Shown here piece after piece: positions 9,884-21,169 of a stretch of 64,000 bases of DNA (its first letter is position 1; every line of letters starts with the position of its first letter). The notes beneath the pieces were generated by a model that had not been told where the DNA came from, did no database searches, and worked only from the letters and a program-made list of their open reading frames with translations. The DNA comes from Coleophoma eucalyptorum (Eukaryota; Ascomycota; Leotiomycetes; Helotiales; Dermateaceae), in the NCBI GenBank assembly GCA_026120035.1, contig JALRME010000004.1:310001-374000 (forward strand). Reading direction: 5' to 3'. The position numbers were made by a program, and so were the translations under genes.

Positions 9884-12634
9884 TTAAGCTCGAGTGTTGG
9901 AATTTTGACTTGGATCCCACTCCATACCCTTGGTAGATTCAACCCAGTTGTACCAGTCCATCTCACCATCTAAGTCCATGTCGATATCAGCTGCTCCAAC
10001 GTCCACGTTGGCGAAAACATCGATAGATGGATCCGTATCAGCCCAAAGCCAAGAACCAAAGCCAGGGTCCATGGACCAAGTAGATGGAACCATAGGCACG
10101 GTATTATATAAACCCTCTGCAGTATCCCCCATTGTGAACCCGCTAGGAGCGTTTGGTGTCATGGTCGACTGGAAACCTGGGGAACTGGTGCTTGGTAGAT
10201 TGTTATTGGATTGAAGTTGACTAGCATCGGCGTAAGCTGGTTCAAGTACAGCATTAGATTCTAAACCACTAGCGTTATACGCAGGTATACTTTTTGGGCC
10301 CCCCTGACTTGTGTAGGTGAAATTTGCTGAGGGGCTGGTAATACCTGGCTCGGATTTTGTAGAGATTCGCGTGTCATACCTAGGGCCAGCTGGCATCACC
10401 AGAAGCTGGCGCCACCGCTCGCGTAAGAGTGCGACGACATCAGACCCAGCTGGGAATAGCCCAGGACTTGCTGGGACGGGAATCCTCTGGTCCTCCAACT
10501 CCAGCTCATCAGCAGCCTGTGGATCAGTCCTTAGCCGCTGGAGCTCAGCATCACGATGTCTTTTGGCCTTGGCCATCAGTCTCCGAAGAGGAATCCAGAC
10601 TCGCAAGTTCTTGTTCATATGAGACTGGGTTGGTATTAACCACTGGCTATGAAGTGCCATCCAGGCCCTCTCAACAATAGGTGACCACGGACGGCGGGAG
10701 ATTTCCATTAAAAGGTAGACAACGGCATGCCAATGGGTATAGGTCTGGTAAACCCAGCGCCAGTGGCGACATGCCTGTTCTGCGTTTAGAGCATGGTTAT
10801 ACTCTGCAAGTTCGATCGCTGCAACGAGGAGCTTGGTCTTAACCGTATCCGAGGAGTGCTCGCTAGGGGAAGAGAAGAGGACTGGCAGGTAGACCAGGAG
10901 GGTCATCTTGGCCATCATGAGTCGTGCGATAGTGGTTCCGACCCAATACATGATATTACCTGACTCTACCGTGTATTGAAGATAACCTTGCTCCAATTTG
11001 TGGTAGATTTCGTTTAAAAGACGGTTTTGTTCCTCCATGCTCGGCGCTTCCTCTCTAGAACCCTGCGCCATCATCTGTTTCGAGACATCGCATATCTCAG
11101 CCGAGACGATCGAAAAGGTCATATCGGTTATGCCTTCGCGGGCGGTTGGCATCTGCGTCGTGGTAGGGTCAATATCAGAGTCGTTGATATTCAAGGGGAG
11201 TTTGGTGTCAAAGCTACCACGGGCGATGGTAAATTCCGTCCCTTGGTCCTCCGATGCTCTGACATCCAACATGCACAACGCCCACCAAGTCCTTCGTCGC
11301 ATCTCGATTTCATAAGGAGTGAAGTGATCGAAATTGGATCCATCACGATGCAAGCCTAGGGCTTGACCCATCCGGATTACGAGCCCCATCATCATCCATA
11401 CGAACCTTGGGCTGTCATGACGACGAACCAGACCGAGGAAAATGGCGAATGCCTGTACCAGAACTAGGTCGGGCACGTTGAGGAAATCAGCCTTGGCCAG
11501 TGCATGCTCCAGGCCGAGGCGGTATTTGAGATTGAGTTCTGTTTTAGTTAAGCCGAAGTTGGTCATGATCTGAAGGCCGGGGACATATTAATACAGCTGA
11601 TCTCAGGTCGGTGGGAGATGCGATTTTCCAATCCAATTGAAGGTGAACTTACATCCTCCTCCTCCATGGAGGTAATGGCGGCGTAGTAGATGGCGAACAG
11701 CAAAGCCTCGTTGGCCGGTGTTAGGCTCGCCATGTCGTTGCTGCGCATATCACGGGCTATCTTCGCAATGGTGGGCATGTGTACCACTTGGATAATGGAA
11801 TTGACGTTCTCCGAGTACACATCCAGCAGAAAGGGGATCTGTGAGGGGAGGGGGTGAAAGGAGCGGAGATCAGGGCCGGAACTACTCAGGGCACGGGGAA
11901 ACAAGAAGGTATAGCGGTCGGAAGGCGCGCGTTGCAGTTCTTGCGTGGAGGGAGGGGACATGCCCGACGAGGCCTCATCTTCCTCCTCTGAGGTATCGGA
12001 AGCAATTCCATCAAGCTGTAGAGGGAATTAGCCAGTCACGCAATGGCCGTCAAGCCGACCGCTGGGATAGAACTCGCCAGCGTACCTCGTCGTTAACTCG
12101 TGACCAGAAGCCGCTGCTCACATAGCGACTCCGATTAGCATCGTGCACGACCATCCGACCGAACGGCTTCTGTAGACTGCCGACACTCGTGTTGGTATTA
12201 AGCGATGCATCCCGATGGCGGTCGGCTTCACCATCGTGGCTGGAGCCGCCAAGCGCCTCAGGAGAGTTTACCCCAGACGAGCTACCTACCACCGAGCTGG
12301 CCGCTGCCGCATTGGCTTGCTCGAGTTGGCCGCTGAGATCCTTGACGAGGCTCTCAAGATTGCGTAGTCGCTCCATGACCTGGTCCGGCGGGTTGGGAGG
12401 AACATCGGTGCTGCTGGCCACACGGCCTAGACGTCGAGCCCATCTCGGGGGACGGTCGGTGGATGGGAAGACACAGGCAATGTTTGCGCGCCGACAGTTG
12501 GAACACGGCGACACCTTATCGCAGCGTACTTTGCGGGTCCGGCACACGACGCAGCTGCGTGGCTTGGCCGTGACCGTCGCCGCGCCTTTCTCGGAGGGGG
12601 TCGAAGTCGAAGTCGTGGACGGCTCCTGCATCAT
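9884..12634 (-). CDS. Zn2Cys6 fungal transcription factor
   Basis: An 864-residue binuclear zinc cluster regulator. I join three exons in frame: 12634-12086, 12015-11653 and 11569-9884, with donors GTACGC and GTAAGT and acceptors CTACAG and TTCAG. The zinc cluster is Cys28, 31, 38, 44, 47, 54 (Cx2Cx6Cx5Cx2Cx6C), followed by a leucine-rich linker that could form a dimerising coiled coil (RLRNLESLVKDL). The middle holds the fungal-specific middle homology region (GLHRDG, MRRRTWW, LDVR). The tail is Ser/Asn/Pro-rich and ends in an acidic stretch typical of an activation domain. It is convergent with the NRPS and divergent from the NAD(P)-binding reductase gene, so it may be a pathway-specific regulator of this neighbourhood; this is inference from position. 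The start is the first of two adjacent Met codons; upstream in-frame sequence is GC-rich and non-conserved in type. Confidence 0.92.
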
Positions 12635-13501
12635 GATGGGGATCCGGGTATCACACACAAAAGGGCACCAAAGCGGTGTGCACTGCGGTTGCGGTATCCT
12701 CGCGGCCGGCGACAGCGAGAGCAGAGCGAGAGCAGAACGAGAGCAGAACGAGAGCTTTCGGTGCGGTGCGGTGTCAGCGCTTTCTCGCCTTAACGAGCAG
12801 CGAGTAAGCAGGACGAACGAGCTGCCTACGAGCAACGAACGAGAACCGAGCGAGTGAGCTGCGGCCGATCGTAGGGCTGGATGACTCAGCCAGCACGTCC
12901 CCACGTACAACCAATCAAGCCGCAGTTCTCAATCGGGCGGTTAAAGTTTGCCCCGGTCCGTCAGCCCTTGCAGCCTGGATGTCAGCCTCAGGCCTTTCCC
13001 CTTCCACGTCAAAGCCGGGGGAACTCCAGGCCGACCCAGGTCCAGTCGCAGCCGAGAAAAGCGCGAAAGTTCGTTCGCGCTAGGGATGTCCTCGCCTCGT
13101 CGCTAATGTTAGGAGGGGATCATGGTGATACTTCACGAGACGAACTGATGATAAAAGCATCACGCTCGTCCACGTTCAAGGACATCATCTCATCATCATC
13201 ATCATCATCATCATCATCAGCATTAACCTCATCACAATCCCATCATCCAACCCAATCAACCCCATCAATCTACCAATCTACCCATCCATCGTCCTATAAT
13301 CATCAATACACCCATCCACTCATCAATACAACCAATCAACCAATACAGCCAATCAACCAATCAGCCAATACTACCAACTAACCAATACAACCCCTTCGCC
13401 AATCCAACCGATCCAATCCATTGGTACAAGCTAGAACCTCATCAGCCCTACCAGCCATTCAATCCACCATTCCAACCCCACCAATCCACCATCCCGACAC
13501 A
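12635..13501. promoter_or_regulatory. Shared CCAAT-rich promoter between regulator and NAD(P)-binding reductase
   Basis: 867 bases separate the two divergent start codons. The side near the regulator is GC-rich with imperfect GAGCAGAACGA repeats around 12715-12760. The side near the reductase holds a CAT microsatellite followed by a C/A/T-rich leader with at least seven CCAAT pentamers between about 13320 and 13425. CCAAT is the core bound by the fungal HAP/CBC complex, but part of the density comes from low-complexity sequence. Confidence 0.55.
13191..13219 (+). repeat. CAT trinucleotide microsatellite
   Basis: About 9.7 perfect CAT units in the 5' leader region of the reductase gene. It lies outside any supported coding exon. 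Confidence 0.9.
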
Positions 13502-14233
13502 ATGAGCCGCAACTCCATGACCATTGCTTTCCTCGGCGCCAGCACCGGTGTTGGCCTCTCCGCCCTCAAAAGCATCCTTGCAGCCGGCCACCAGTGCATT
13601 GCCCTCTGCCGCTACCCCGAGAAGCTCACAGCCATCTTCCCACCCGAGACCACCACCAACCTCAAGATCGTGCAAGGCAACGCCAAGGACGTGGCCGCCG
13701 TCTCGCGCTGCCTCAAGACCGACGATGGGAAGCTGGTTGACGGCATCATCTCTACCGTTGGCGGCAAGCCCATCCTCACTAAACTAACCGTCGACGACCC
13801 CGAGGTGTGCCGCACCGTCATGTTCACGCTACTAGAGGCCCTTGCTACGCTCCGCAAAGAAGGCGTCACCGGCAAGCCATACATCGCCGTCTGCAGTACG
13901 ACCGGCATGTCTAACTTCGGCCGCGACGTGCCCCTGCTCATGGTGCCTTTGTATCACATTGGACTCAAGGTTCCCCATCAAGACAAGAAGATCATGGAGG
14001 ACACCTTGATCGCCAGCGGGGAGACCTTCACCATCGTGCGCCCGAGTCTCTTGTCCGACGGCGCGTCGGACAAGACCATCCGGGTGGGTATTGAGGACCC
14101 CAAGACCGGGCGGGAGTCAGAGGCGGTTGGCTATGCTATCTCGAGAGAGGACACGGGGAAGTGGATTGCCGAGAAGCTGTTCCTGAACCGAGAAGCAAAG
14201 TACACCAACAAGATGGCCATGATTACATGGTAA
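13502..14233 (+). CDS. NAD(P)-binding NmrA/SDR-like protein
   Basis: A 243-residue single-exon protein with an N-terminal Rossmann fold (IAFLGASTGVG, residues ~8-18), as in the atypical short-chain reductase families grouped as NAD(P)H-binding or NmrA-like. Later family features are the STVGG and STTGMSN segments and an IVRPSLLSDG stretch typical of the C-terminal half. I chose this Met because the fold starts at once; the in-frame Met 27 codons upstream adds only Pro/Thr-rich sequence. Such proteins are reductases/isomerases or redox-sensing regulators and sequence alone does not decide. It shares a promoter region with the Zn2Cys6 gene, so the two may be co-regulated. No frameshift or missing glycine in the nucleotide loop is seen. 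Confidence 0.85.
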   Translation: MSRNSMTIAFLGASTGVGLSALKSILAAGHQCIALCRYPEKLTAIFPPETTTNLKIVQGNAKDVAAVSRCLKTDDGKLVDGIISTVGGKPILTKLTVDDPEVCRTVMFTLLEALATLRKEGVTGKPYIAVCSTTGMSNFGRDVPLLMVPLYHIGLKVPHQDKKIMEDTLIASGETFTIVRPSLLSDGASDKTIRVGIEDPKTGRESEAVGYAISREDTGKWIAEKLFLNREAKYTNKMAMITW

Positions 14234-14892
14234 ACAAACTATGATGCACTGGGCAGAACTTGAAGATGATGCGGCGTTATTAGATAGAGAGTTTTCTTTT
14301 TGCATTGGGACGGTCGTTTGGGTCTGTATAGAATTCTGCTTAACTTAGCGTTTTTTTCATGTATGGCATAGAGAGTAAAATGTAGCCTATTTGGGCACCT
14401 TAACAAACTAATGATACCTCACATTGAATCAAATCTGAAAAGCTACATAATTGTATTGATTGCATCCAAAAGCAGTATCTGAACATCTGACATCTAAAGG
14501 AATCTTGAAATATATTCCCTAAAGAGAACTAATATACAAAGTATAAGTCCTAGGCAGACAATTTTGGTAAACAGAGGATGTCCATTCTTAGCAACGAGAT
14601 GTTCGTATGTTTTGCTAGTGGCACGAAAGCAGCCAGGTTAACTGATCCGTAAGAAAATCGATCTGCAGAATCGTACGCCTAGGTTAATGGATAATATTCA
14701 CATATGGCATTCCTGCCGAAACTGGAGGTCAAATGCTTTAGGCGAGTAGAATGCTGGGCACGTAAGCGACGAAGATTGGTGCACCACCTTCAACACCTAA
14801 CTTACTGTCACTTTTTCTCAAGAGTATATAAATATTTTAACTTTATGTATATTAACTATTCCAACTAACTATGGTATACTAAGACATTGACA
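14234..14892. other. AT-rich spacer without supported gene
   Basis: Spacer between the convergent 3' ends of the NAD(P)-binding reductase and the OPT transporter. I see no coding or RNA feature. Confidence 0.6.
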
Positions 14893-17441
14893 TTACAGCG
14901 CGAAGCATCGCTCAGAGCTTTGTTCATTATTTCCCCACCAGTAGGGCATGGCGATCAGCTTGCCGCTTCCAAAGAACAAGAAGATCAGGAGCATGTTCAG
15001 ATTGTAGCCTGCATCGAACGCCGCCGCCAACAAGTAGTTGTAGCGGGCCCAGAGGTTGTAGCGGTAGCGGAAAGCCCAGTACATAACCACGAAACTGCCG
15101 ATGAAGGCGGACACGTAGCCGGTGCTGATGTTTCCGTAGAAGTTGGTGAGCACGGAGAAGAAGATCGTGGTGTTCCAGAGGTGGAACTTGAGCTTGGACT
15201 TGGGGAAGGCTTTGTGGAGGGCGAAGAAGATCACCGGCGCGATGGCACCAACTAGGAAGCCGTAGGGAAGGGGTTTGAAGGTGTGCTCCTTGAACATAGC
15301 GGATGGTCCCTAGATGCTTGTTAGCCATTGCTGGATTTTGGGACAATTTAGGTGAAGAACTTACGACTAGAACGTACTGCACACTCGTGCTAAGACTGCT
15401 CTTCAAACTTTGTGCCGTCCATTGATTTGTGGGATCACTGACAAGGCCCAGGAGGATCTCTCTCTTGGTGCTCAGGACCCATCGTACAACCGCGTAGTTG
15501 ATTGGAATACCCAGGGTGCAGCCAAAGATCTGGGAGAAGAAAGTCGCTCGGGGAGGGATATGCATGTAGTGACCAATCTTCTGATCTTGCAACATGTATT
15601 GCGCACGGTACCAGGCATCTCCTGCAATGGAGGAATATACGGTTGCGCCAGTAGGGTTCTTGTGGCCAGAAACTGCGTTGACCATGACTCCGTACAAGAG
15701 TTCGTTAAAGGTACCGATTGGCAGCTGGTAGTTGGAAATCGCATATAGCCAGCCCAGTGGAGTGACCATGACGGCTCCAGTTGCGACGGCCACAAAGTAT
15801 GTCCACACGGGAATGAACAACTGCCCAGCTGCAACAGCGGGAACTATGGCCAGGAACGAGCATAGAAAGAGTGCGACATACCACCAGATCGGGACTTCCA
15901 AGTAGGAGCGCTGAAGAATGTTCAACTGATCAGTGTATTGGAAATTGATGGTCTGTCCCTTGGCGCTGTTGCGGCGTGCTTTAATCTTCTTGATTGAGGC
16001 AGTCATGGCTTTCCAGCCGAAAAGGATCGACCAGATGATTGCCGAAGTGTATGCGGCATAAGAGAAGAAAATGCCCCATAGCATCTGGGCACCAAAATAC
16101 AAAGGACCGTATTCTTCGTAAACTGTCGTGTTCAAAGTGCCAGCCGACGTAACCAACGAGGTAAGTGGATACGAAGTACCATTTGCTAGAACAAGATCAG
16201 CCCTATAACATTATCATGGGAGAGATAAGTGCAAACCTTGAAGAACGCTGTTGGACATCAAGCCATGCTTGTAAGAAGCGAGATTTCCCCACTTTGCAGC
16301 AGGAATCAAAATCCAGCAGTTTACTGCAAAGGCAATAAACATGACAACCTGAGTCCAGAAGGGCAGCAGGAACAAATTTCCTAGTGAGCTGATGTTGGAC
16401 CAATCAAGCGAGAGGTTCAGAAGGCCCATGCCTCCGAAGCCGGACCCAATGAAGTTGGCAGTTGCATTCTCAGGCGCAACCCAGCAGAGGAATGCCAGAG
16501 AACCCAGCATGGGGAAGACATATTCTGGGAGAAATTGCCATAGGGTAACGCCTCCAAGGACAGAGAAGAAAACAATCATCTGCTTCCTTGACGCGGGCGT
16601 CGTGTGCTCGCGGTCCTTTTTCTGAGTCTCAAATAGAGCGGTCTGACAGAGTCTACCGATAGGTCAGTGGATAAATCAATATTAGTGTGATTGGGAATAC
16701 CCACGCCTGGAACCATGGATATTGTGGATCATAGAGCAAGAACTGTCGAGAAATAGCCGCAAACGAATATCCGGTCCAAACGACACCCCACATGAAAACG
16801 ATAGCAACTCCAGCATTGATCTTAGTGTTAAAATAGAGCTCAGCAATAGAGACAGGAGCGTAGGCCAGATTGTAGGTTGCACCAGATGCAGCAGAAATGG
16901 TGACCAAGACGTGTTCTTTCGTGCTCCATGGTCCGGGGTTCATGCTAAATTCAAAGTCTGTAAAAGGAAGCTTCATCCGCCTCGTGGGAAGAACCTTGGC
17001 CAACCAAATGCCGACATAGTTGGAACAAATCTGGACGAAAAAAACCGAGTATGGGGCGGACGTCGTACGGAAATGGCTCATCTGCGAGAGGAAAGCTCCT
17101 GGAACGACGAAGAGGACGGTCAGGAGGAAGTAGCGGAAAGTCAGAGTTGGCTCGGATGGGTCATCCACCAAACTGACGACGCGACGAACACTCCATGGGA
17201 TATCTTTGAGAGCCGGGTCGGAATCCACGAGGCTTTCATCGCCCGGCGTTTGAACGTGAGAATTAACGGAATCTGGGTCTAGTGGGAGGTCGCCGGCGAC
17301 TTGTGCATCATTTGTGAAAGTGTCGACTTTGTCCTTTTCCACGGAGGCCGCCGCCTGTTCCTCGCTTCGGTTGCTGGAGGCGTCACTCTGCTCTGTGTTT
17401 TTCGAAGCACCAAGGCCAAACCGTCTCAGTATTGAGGCCAT
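14893..17441 (-). CDS. OPT family oligopeptide/metal-chelate transporter
   Basis: A 794-residue polytopic membrane protein of the oligopeptide transporter family, which imports small peptides, glutathione or metal chelates by proton symport. Four exons join in frame: 17441-16701, 16642-16237, 16185-15365 and 15309-14893, with introns of 51-58 bases. The first ~95 residues are a hydrophilic Ser/Glu/Asp-rich cytosolic tail, followed by the family-type PWSVRRVV segment and then repeated hydrophobic helices. Family-like features include SYAAYTSAIIW, the NPTGATVYSSIAGDAWYRAQ loop and the C-terminal WG-N region. The third exon joint uses an acceptor inside TTCTAG, giving SVLQ-ANGTSYP. The substrate is not readable. 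It sits near the NRPS, regulator and reductase and could serve that cluster, but OPT genes are common on their own. Confidence 0.92.
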
Positions 17442-19282
17442 CTTTTCCTACAAGCAGCTGCCCTGGGTGAGGCAGGAAGAGAGTTGAGAGAGGTTTGAAG
17501 GCAGTTGTGCGAGCAGCCTTCATTTCCACGGGTTTTGTATGCAACATATCGTATCTTCAGAGAGGATCCTGCGATGGCGTGCTCGACGCGATTACTGTGC
17601 AAGATAGTAGAATAAGATAGCACGCCGATATTATCATCTAGAGATATGAGCTGATTGGATTGCCGTTTCCTAAGGGCGTTTGGTGAATTCCATTTAATGA
17701 CAAACGATCCACTTGATCTTATGGTGGAAGTGGAGCCACTTGGAAAAGCTTACGAAAAACTTCGCTATGCGGTAGGATTCCCGTCAAAGCTTATTTCACG
17801 TGATGACAACAAGCGGCTAAGCGACCGGAAAGGGGGACAAATACAAGACTGGTTTCTAGTATATGTTGCTGGTGCTAAGTCTTAATATACCTAGACTTTC
17901 TTGGATTTAGGGAAATGGTAGAAGCCTATTCTGAGATAGACCCTGAGGAAGCCAACGGTGAGCCAAGAGCGTTACGGGAGGAGCAGCGACTGCCACGCGG
18001 CGTTAGCGAGGTACTCACCGAGAAACACCACAATGCTTGAAAGAGTCTACGCCAAAGGACAACGATTAGCGAGGCCATGAACTACGTAGTCCTTGCTGGC
18101 AACAGATAAGGGACCTCGTGGTATTCCCTTAGCCTCTAGAGTCTAGACTTTCCTTCTGCCGGTCAACCGCTCGCTTGCTCGACAGAATGGCAGGATAGAA
18201 AGACAGAATTTGCCGAAGAGCTTGACTATTGAAGTAGAACAGATAATCGTACGGAGGCACCGAGAGAAGATTCATATTTTTTGGGAATAGATCTACAGAG
18301 TTATGAATGCATCAGCTAAATTGAGTGGACGGTAAGGATGAACCTCTTGAAAGATCATTAGTCAACGGGACCTTCCCAAACTTGATAGATAGCCCGCGGG
18401 CTGTGGCAAGCGATGAGAGGAACGGAGTTTGAAAAATTCCTTACCCGAGTCAGGCTGCGACTCAGGACAACAGCGGGATTTGACGTCTCGTTTTTTTTTT
18501 TTTTTGTCTCGCGTGTCCACCTGTAAAGCTAGAAGCATTCTTATGCATGGAAAATCTATTTGGCCGTATGATTATATCCGCCCTCGCCCATGCCACTGGT
18601 CGACTTAATTTGGTTTAGCGAGATCATGGTGGTGGACCTTTGTATTTCTCCAGTCTTTGTTAGTATCTTATCGCAGCACTCTGGTAGATCATTAAGCTTG
18701 GCCTCCATCGTCTCCCCATGGAGATAGTTCATCACGACTAACATTAATGTCAAGACGCTGTTCAAAAGTTGAGACGCCGCGATATTAGCTTTTATGCGGT
18801 CTGCTATGGTGGGATTATCCGAAATAAGTCTGAAATTGAAATCGGCGCAAGCCCGGTACCTGGAGATGCAGGGACAGGCAAAGGCAGTATGACTGTAAGC
18901 GAAAAGTTTGGTGGCGGCATCAGGCGAAGCGAAAGCTCGGTGGGTGGTGTACCGGTAATCCGGGAGGGGGATCTTCATAGAAGAAAGTCCCTTGTACGGG
19001 GCATTGGAGCAAGTGGGTGAAAGAGATACTTTGCATTGCATGGCATTCGAACCTGAAGATCGGATACCGATGATAGAGAAGGAGTGCCCGATAACCCGAC
19101 TGTAGGAAGCGCCGACGCTAGGAAAACAACATCAATAAGTGGGATGAAACGGCGAAATGACTTTTTTTCAAGAAGATAACGCTCAAGGTCTTTGTGCCTT
19201 TGAACCAACACGTTTACTATAGGTAATTCACCTCTTAGTAGCTATTCTGTCGTCATCGCTATTCTATTATCAGCCCGCTGGC
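17442..19282. other. 1.8 kb stretch without a recognised gene
   Basis: No family is recognised. On the + strand 17655-17885 encodes 76 residues with a charged, protein-like composition (EVEPLGKAYEKLRYAVG). On the - strand 18556-19041 encodes 161 residues with a helical C-terminal half (LNSVLTLMLVVMNYLHGE). Neither joins convincingly to further exons. A 15-T homopolymer lies at 18491-18505. Decayed genes or an old insertion would explain the pattern, but I cannot name one. Confidence 0.4.
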
Positions 19283-20254
19283 ATGTCTCTTCCCCGGGTT
19301 ACAATCTTTGCCACTGGAGGAACTATTGCTGGCTCCGCAAGCTCCAACACTCAGATAACTGGGTACAAACCCGGAGCCATTGGCATACAGTCTCTCATTG
19401 ATGCCGTACCCGCCATTGCCAGTATTGCCAACGTCAACGGTGTGCAAGTTTCAAATTTTCGTTCGACTGAGATCAGCTCCCCGATCCTCTTGAAGATTTG
19501 TCAAGAAATCAATGTAGCCCTCGAATCAGACGAATGCCAGGGCGTGGTGATAACTCATGGCACCGACACTCTGGAAGAAACTGCATTCTTTCTATCACTT
19601 ACGCTGCGCTCGCCAAAGCCAGTCGTCCTAGTCGGCGCGATGCGGCCTGCTACGGCTATATCAGCTGACGGGCCAATCAACCTCCTCCAGGCAGTAATCC
19701 TTGCTACGTCAAAGGAGGCGATTGGCCGTGGGCCTTTGATCGTACTCAATGACAGAATATCCAGCGGCTACTATACAACCAAGACTAGTGCGAGCTCATT
19801 GGATACATTCAAGGCTCCGGAGCAAGGCCACTTGGGCTACTTTGACAATAATAAGCCCAAGTTCTTCTATACTCCGGCTTTACCCGTAGGATTGCAATAC
19901 TTCGATATCACGGACACGACCGATCTACCACAGGTTGACATTATCTATGGGCACCAGGGGTTAAATCCTAATATCATTAGGGAACATGTCAAACTAGGTG
20001 CTAAGGGTATTATATTAGCGACGATGGGGAATGGGGGTTGGACTGATGCGGGGCAAGAAGTTGTGCGTCAAGTTATAGAAGATGGTATCGTTGTGGTACA
20101 TTCACATAGAAGTCAGGATGGAACCGTCTCTTTGTCTAAGGATATTAGTATCACTAGCGGTGTCCTAAGGCCGGAAAAAAGCAGGATTCTATTACAATTA
20201 GCTCTTAATGCTGGCTATACGCCCCAAAAAGTCAGATCTATATTTGAGATTTAA
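19283..20254 (+). CDS. L-asparaginase, type II-like
   Basis: A 323-residue asparaginase hydrolysing L-asparagine to aspartate and ammonia. The first threonine loop is FATGGTIAGS near the N-terminus (catalytic Thr14) and the second is THGTDT around residue 92, with the family segments VGAMRP and DGPINLL between them. The C-terminal HQGLNPN and GNGGW stretches are also family-like. Length matches bacterial-type II enzymes. The annotated start gives no signal peptide. In the same frame directly upstream, after a ctatag that could be a 3' splice site, lies a hydrophobic run (HLLVAILSSSLFYY), so a spliced upstream exon could make it secreted. The catalytic residues look intact. Confidence 0.93.
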   Translation: MSLPRVTIFATGGTIAGSASSNTQITGYKPGAIGIQSLIDAVPAIASIANVNGVQVSNFRSTEISSPILLKICQEINVALESDECQGVVITHGTDTLEETAFFLSLTLRSPKPVVLVGAMRPATAISADGPINLLQAVILATSKEAIGRGPLIVLNDRISSGYYTTKTSASSLDTFKAPEQGHLGYFDNNKPKFFYTPALPVGLQYFDITDTTDLPQVDIIYGHQGLNPNIIREHVKLGAKGIILATMGNGGWTDAGQEVVRQVIEDGIVVVHSHRSQDGTVSLSKDISITSGVLRPEKSRILLQLALNAGYTPQKVRSIFEI

Positions 20255-21169
20255 AGACCACTTAGCGTTAGAATTTTAGCAATAATTTATTCTGCATCAA
20301 GGGCTTGTTAATCGGATTTTGCATTCCCAGTTTAGAATGCTCTCTCCTTCTTCAGTTGAGGATATGCACTGCTCGCCTAAGGAAGGTCTGCGCAGTATTC
20401 TGAGTCGCTATTATGCCCAAGTCAAGCCTGTATCTTCGTAAATAAACACATTGGTTAATAAACAAATGTCAATTGCTGTCAAAGGTTCTTCAGATGTGGG
20501 TTATTGTTTCTTTGACTAGAAATGCGCACCGGACATATTCGGCAACTAGCACTAAAACATTTTTGTGTTTCTTCACCTACTACTTCCATAAAAAAGCCTG
20601 ATGACTTAGATCCAACTTCACGACTAGGTCCGCTAGCTTTGCTCAACGGGATCTGTGTACAGCACTTACCTGTATGACCGCTACTTTCACGATAGGGGGG
20701 ATGATAGTTTAGGCCCCAAAATAACCGGCCGCGACCACCCCTCCCCTCCCACCCCCACCCCCAGGGCAAAAGTTCTGAACACCGGTGGCATACTTGTCCT
20801 TATAATAGGCCTCTCAACGCGTTAATATCTTGACTACGCGCCCTTCACAACTCTATTCACCTCCGAGCATCCCTCGGACGCATCGCAGACTGGAACCACG
20901 ATACAAACGATCGATAGCGAAATGTACATTCGACACATGTAGTCACCCAGAATAAAATATAGATTGAGAGATCGGATACGATGAACACGTAGAGGAAAAG
21001 AGGTGAGATCTTGAGGCTGTTAACAATCGATCTACGAAGACTGGGAAGCGAGAGACTTGCCTTATCTTATCCATCAACCAACAACCCCATATTTACACGT
21101 GGCAAAACCAGTCAAACTACATCCTCATTCCCCGTCACCAACTGTTCGCCAGCACCTTCAATATTCAAC
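20255..21169. other. Spacer without supported gene
   Basis: Contains the 3' flank of the asparaginase and the promoter of the next gene. A GC-rich patch with C/G runs lies at about 20690-20765. Open frames here are short and unlike known families. Confidence 0.6.

Noticed and set aside
12189..12857. 222-codon + strand frame
   Set aside because: It is the complement of the zinc-cluster exon and its GC-rich leader; composition is Ser/Arg-rich as expected for an antisense shadow.
12881..13381. 166-codon frame ending in a Ser run and Thr/Asn/Gln/Pro stretches
   Set aside because: The C-terminal half is only the CAT and CCAAT-rich low-complexity DNA translated; it sits in the shared promoter.
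19030..19060. GGTTCGAATGCC on the - strand, resembling a tRNA T-loop
   Set aside because: The flanking bases do not pair into a T-stem and no cloverleaf can be folded around it.
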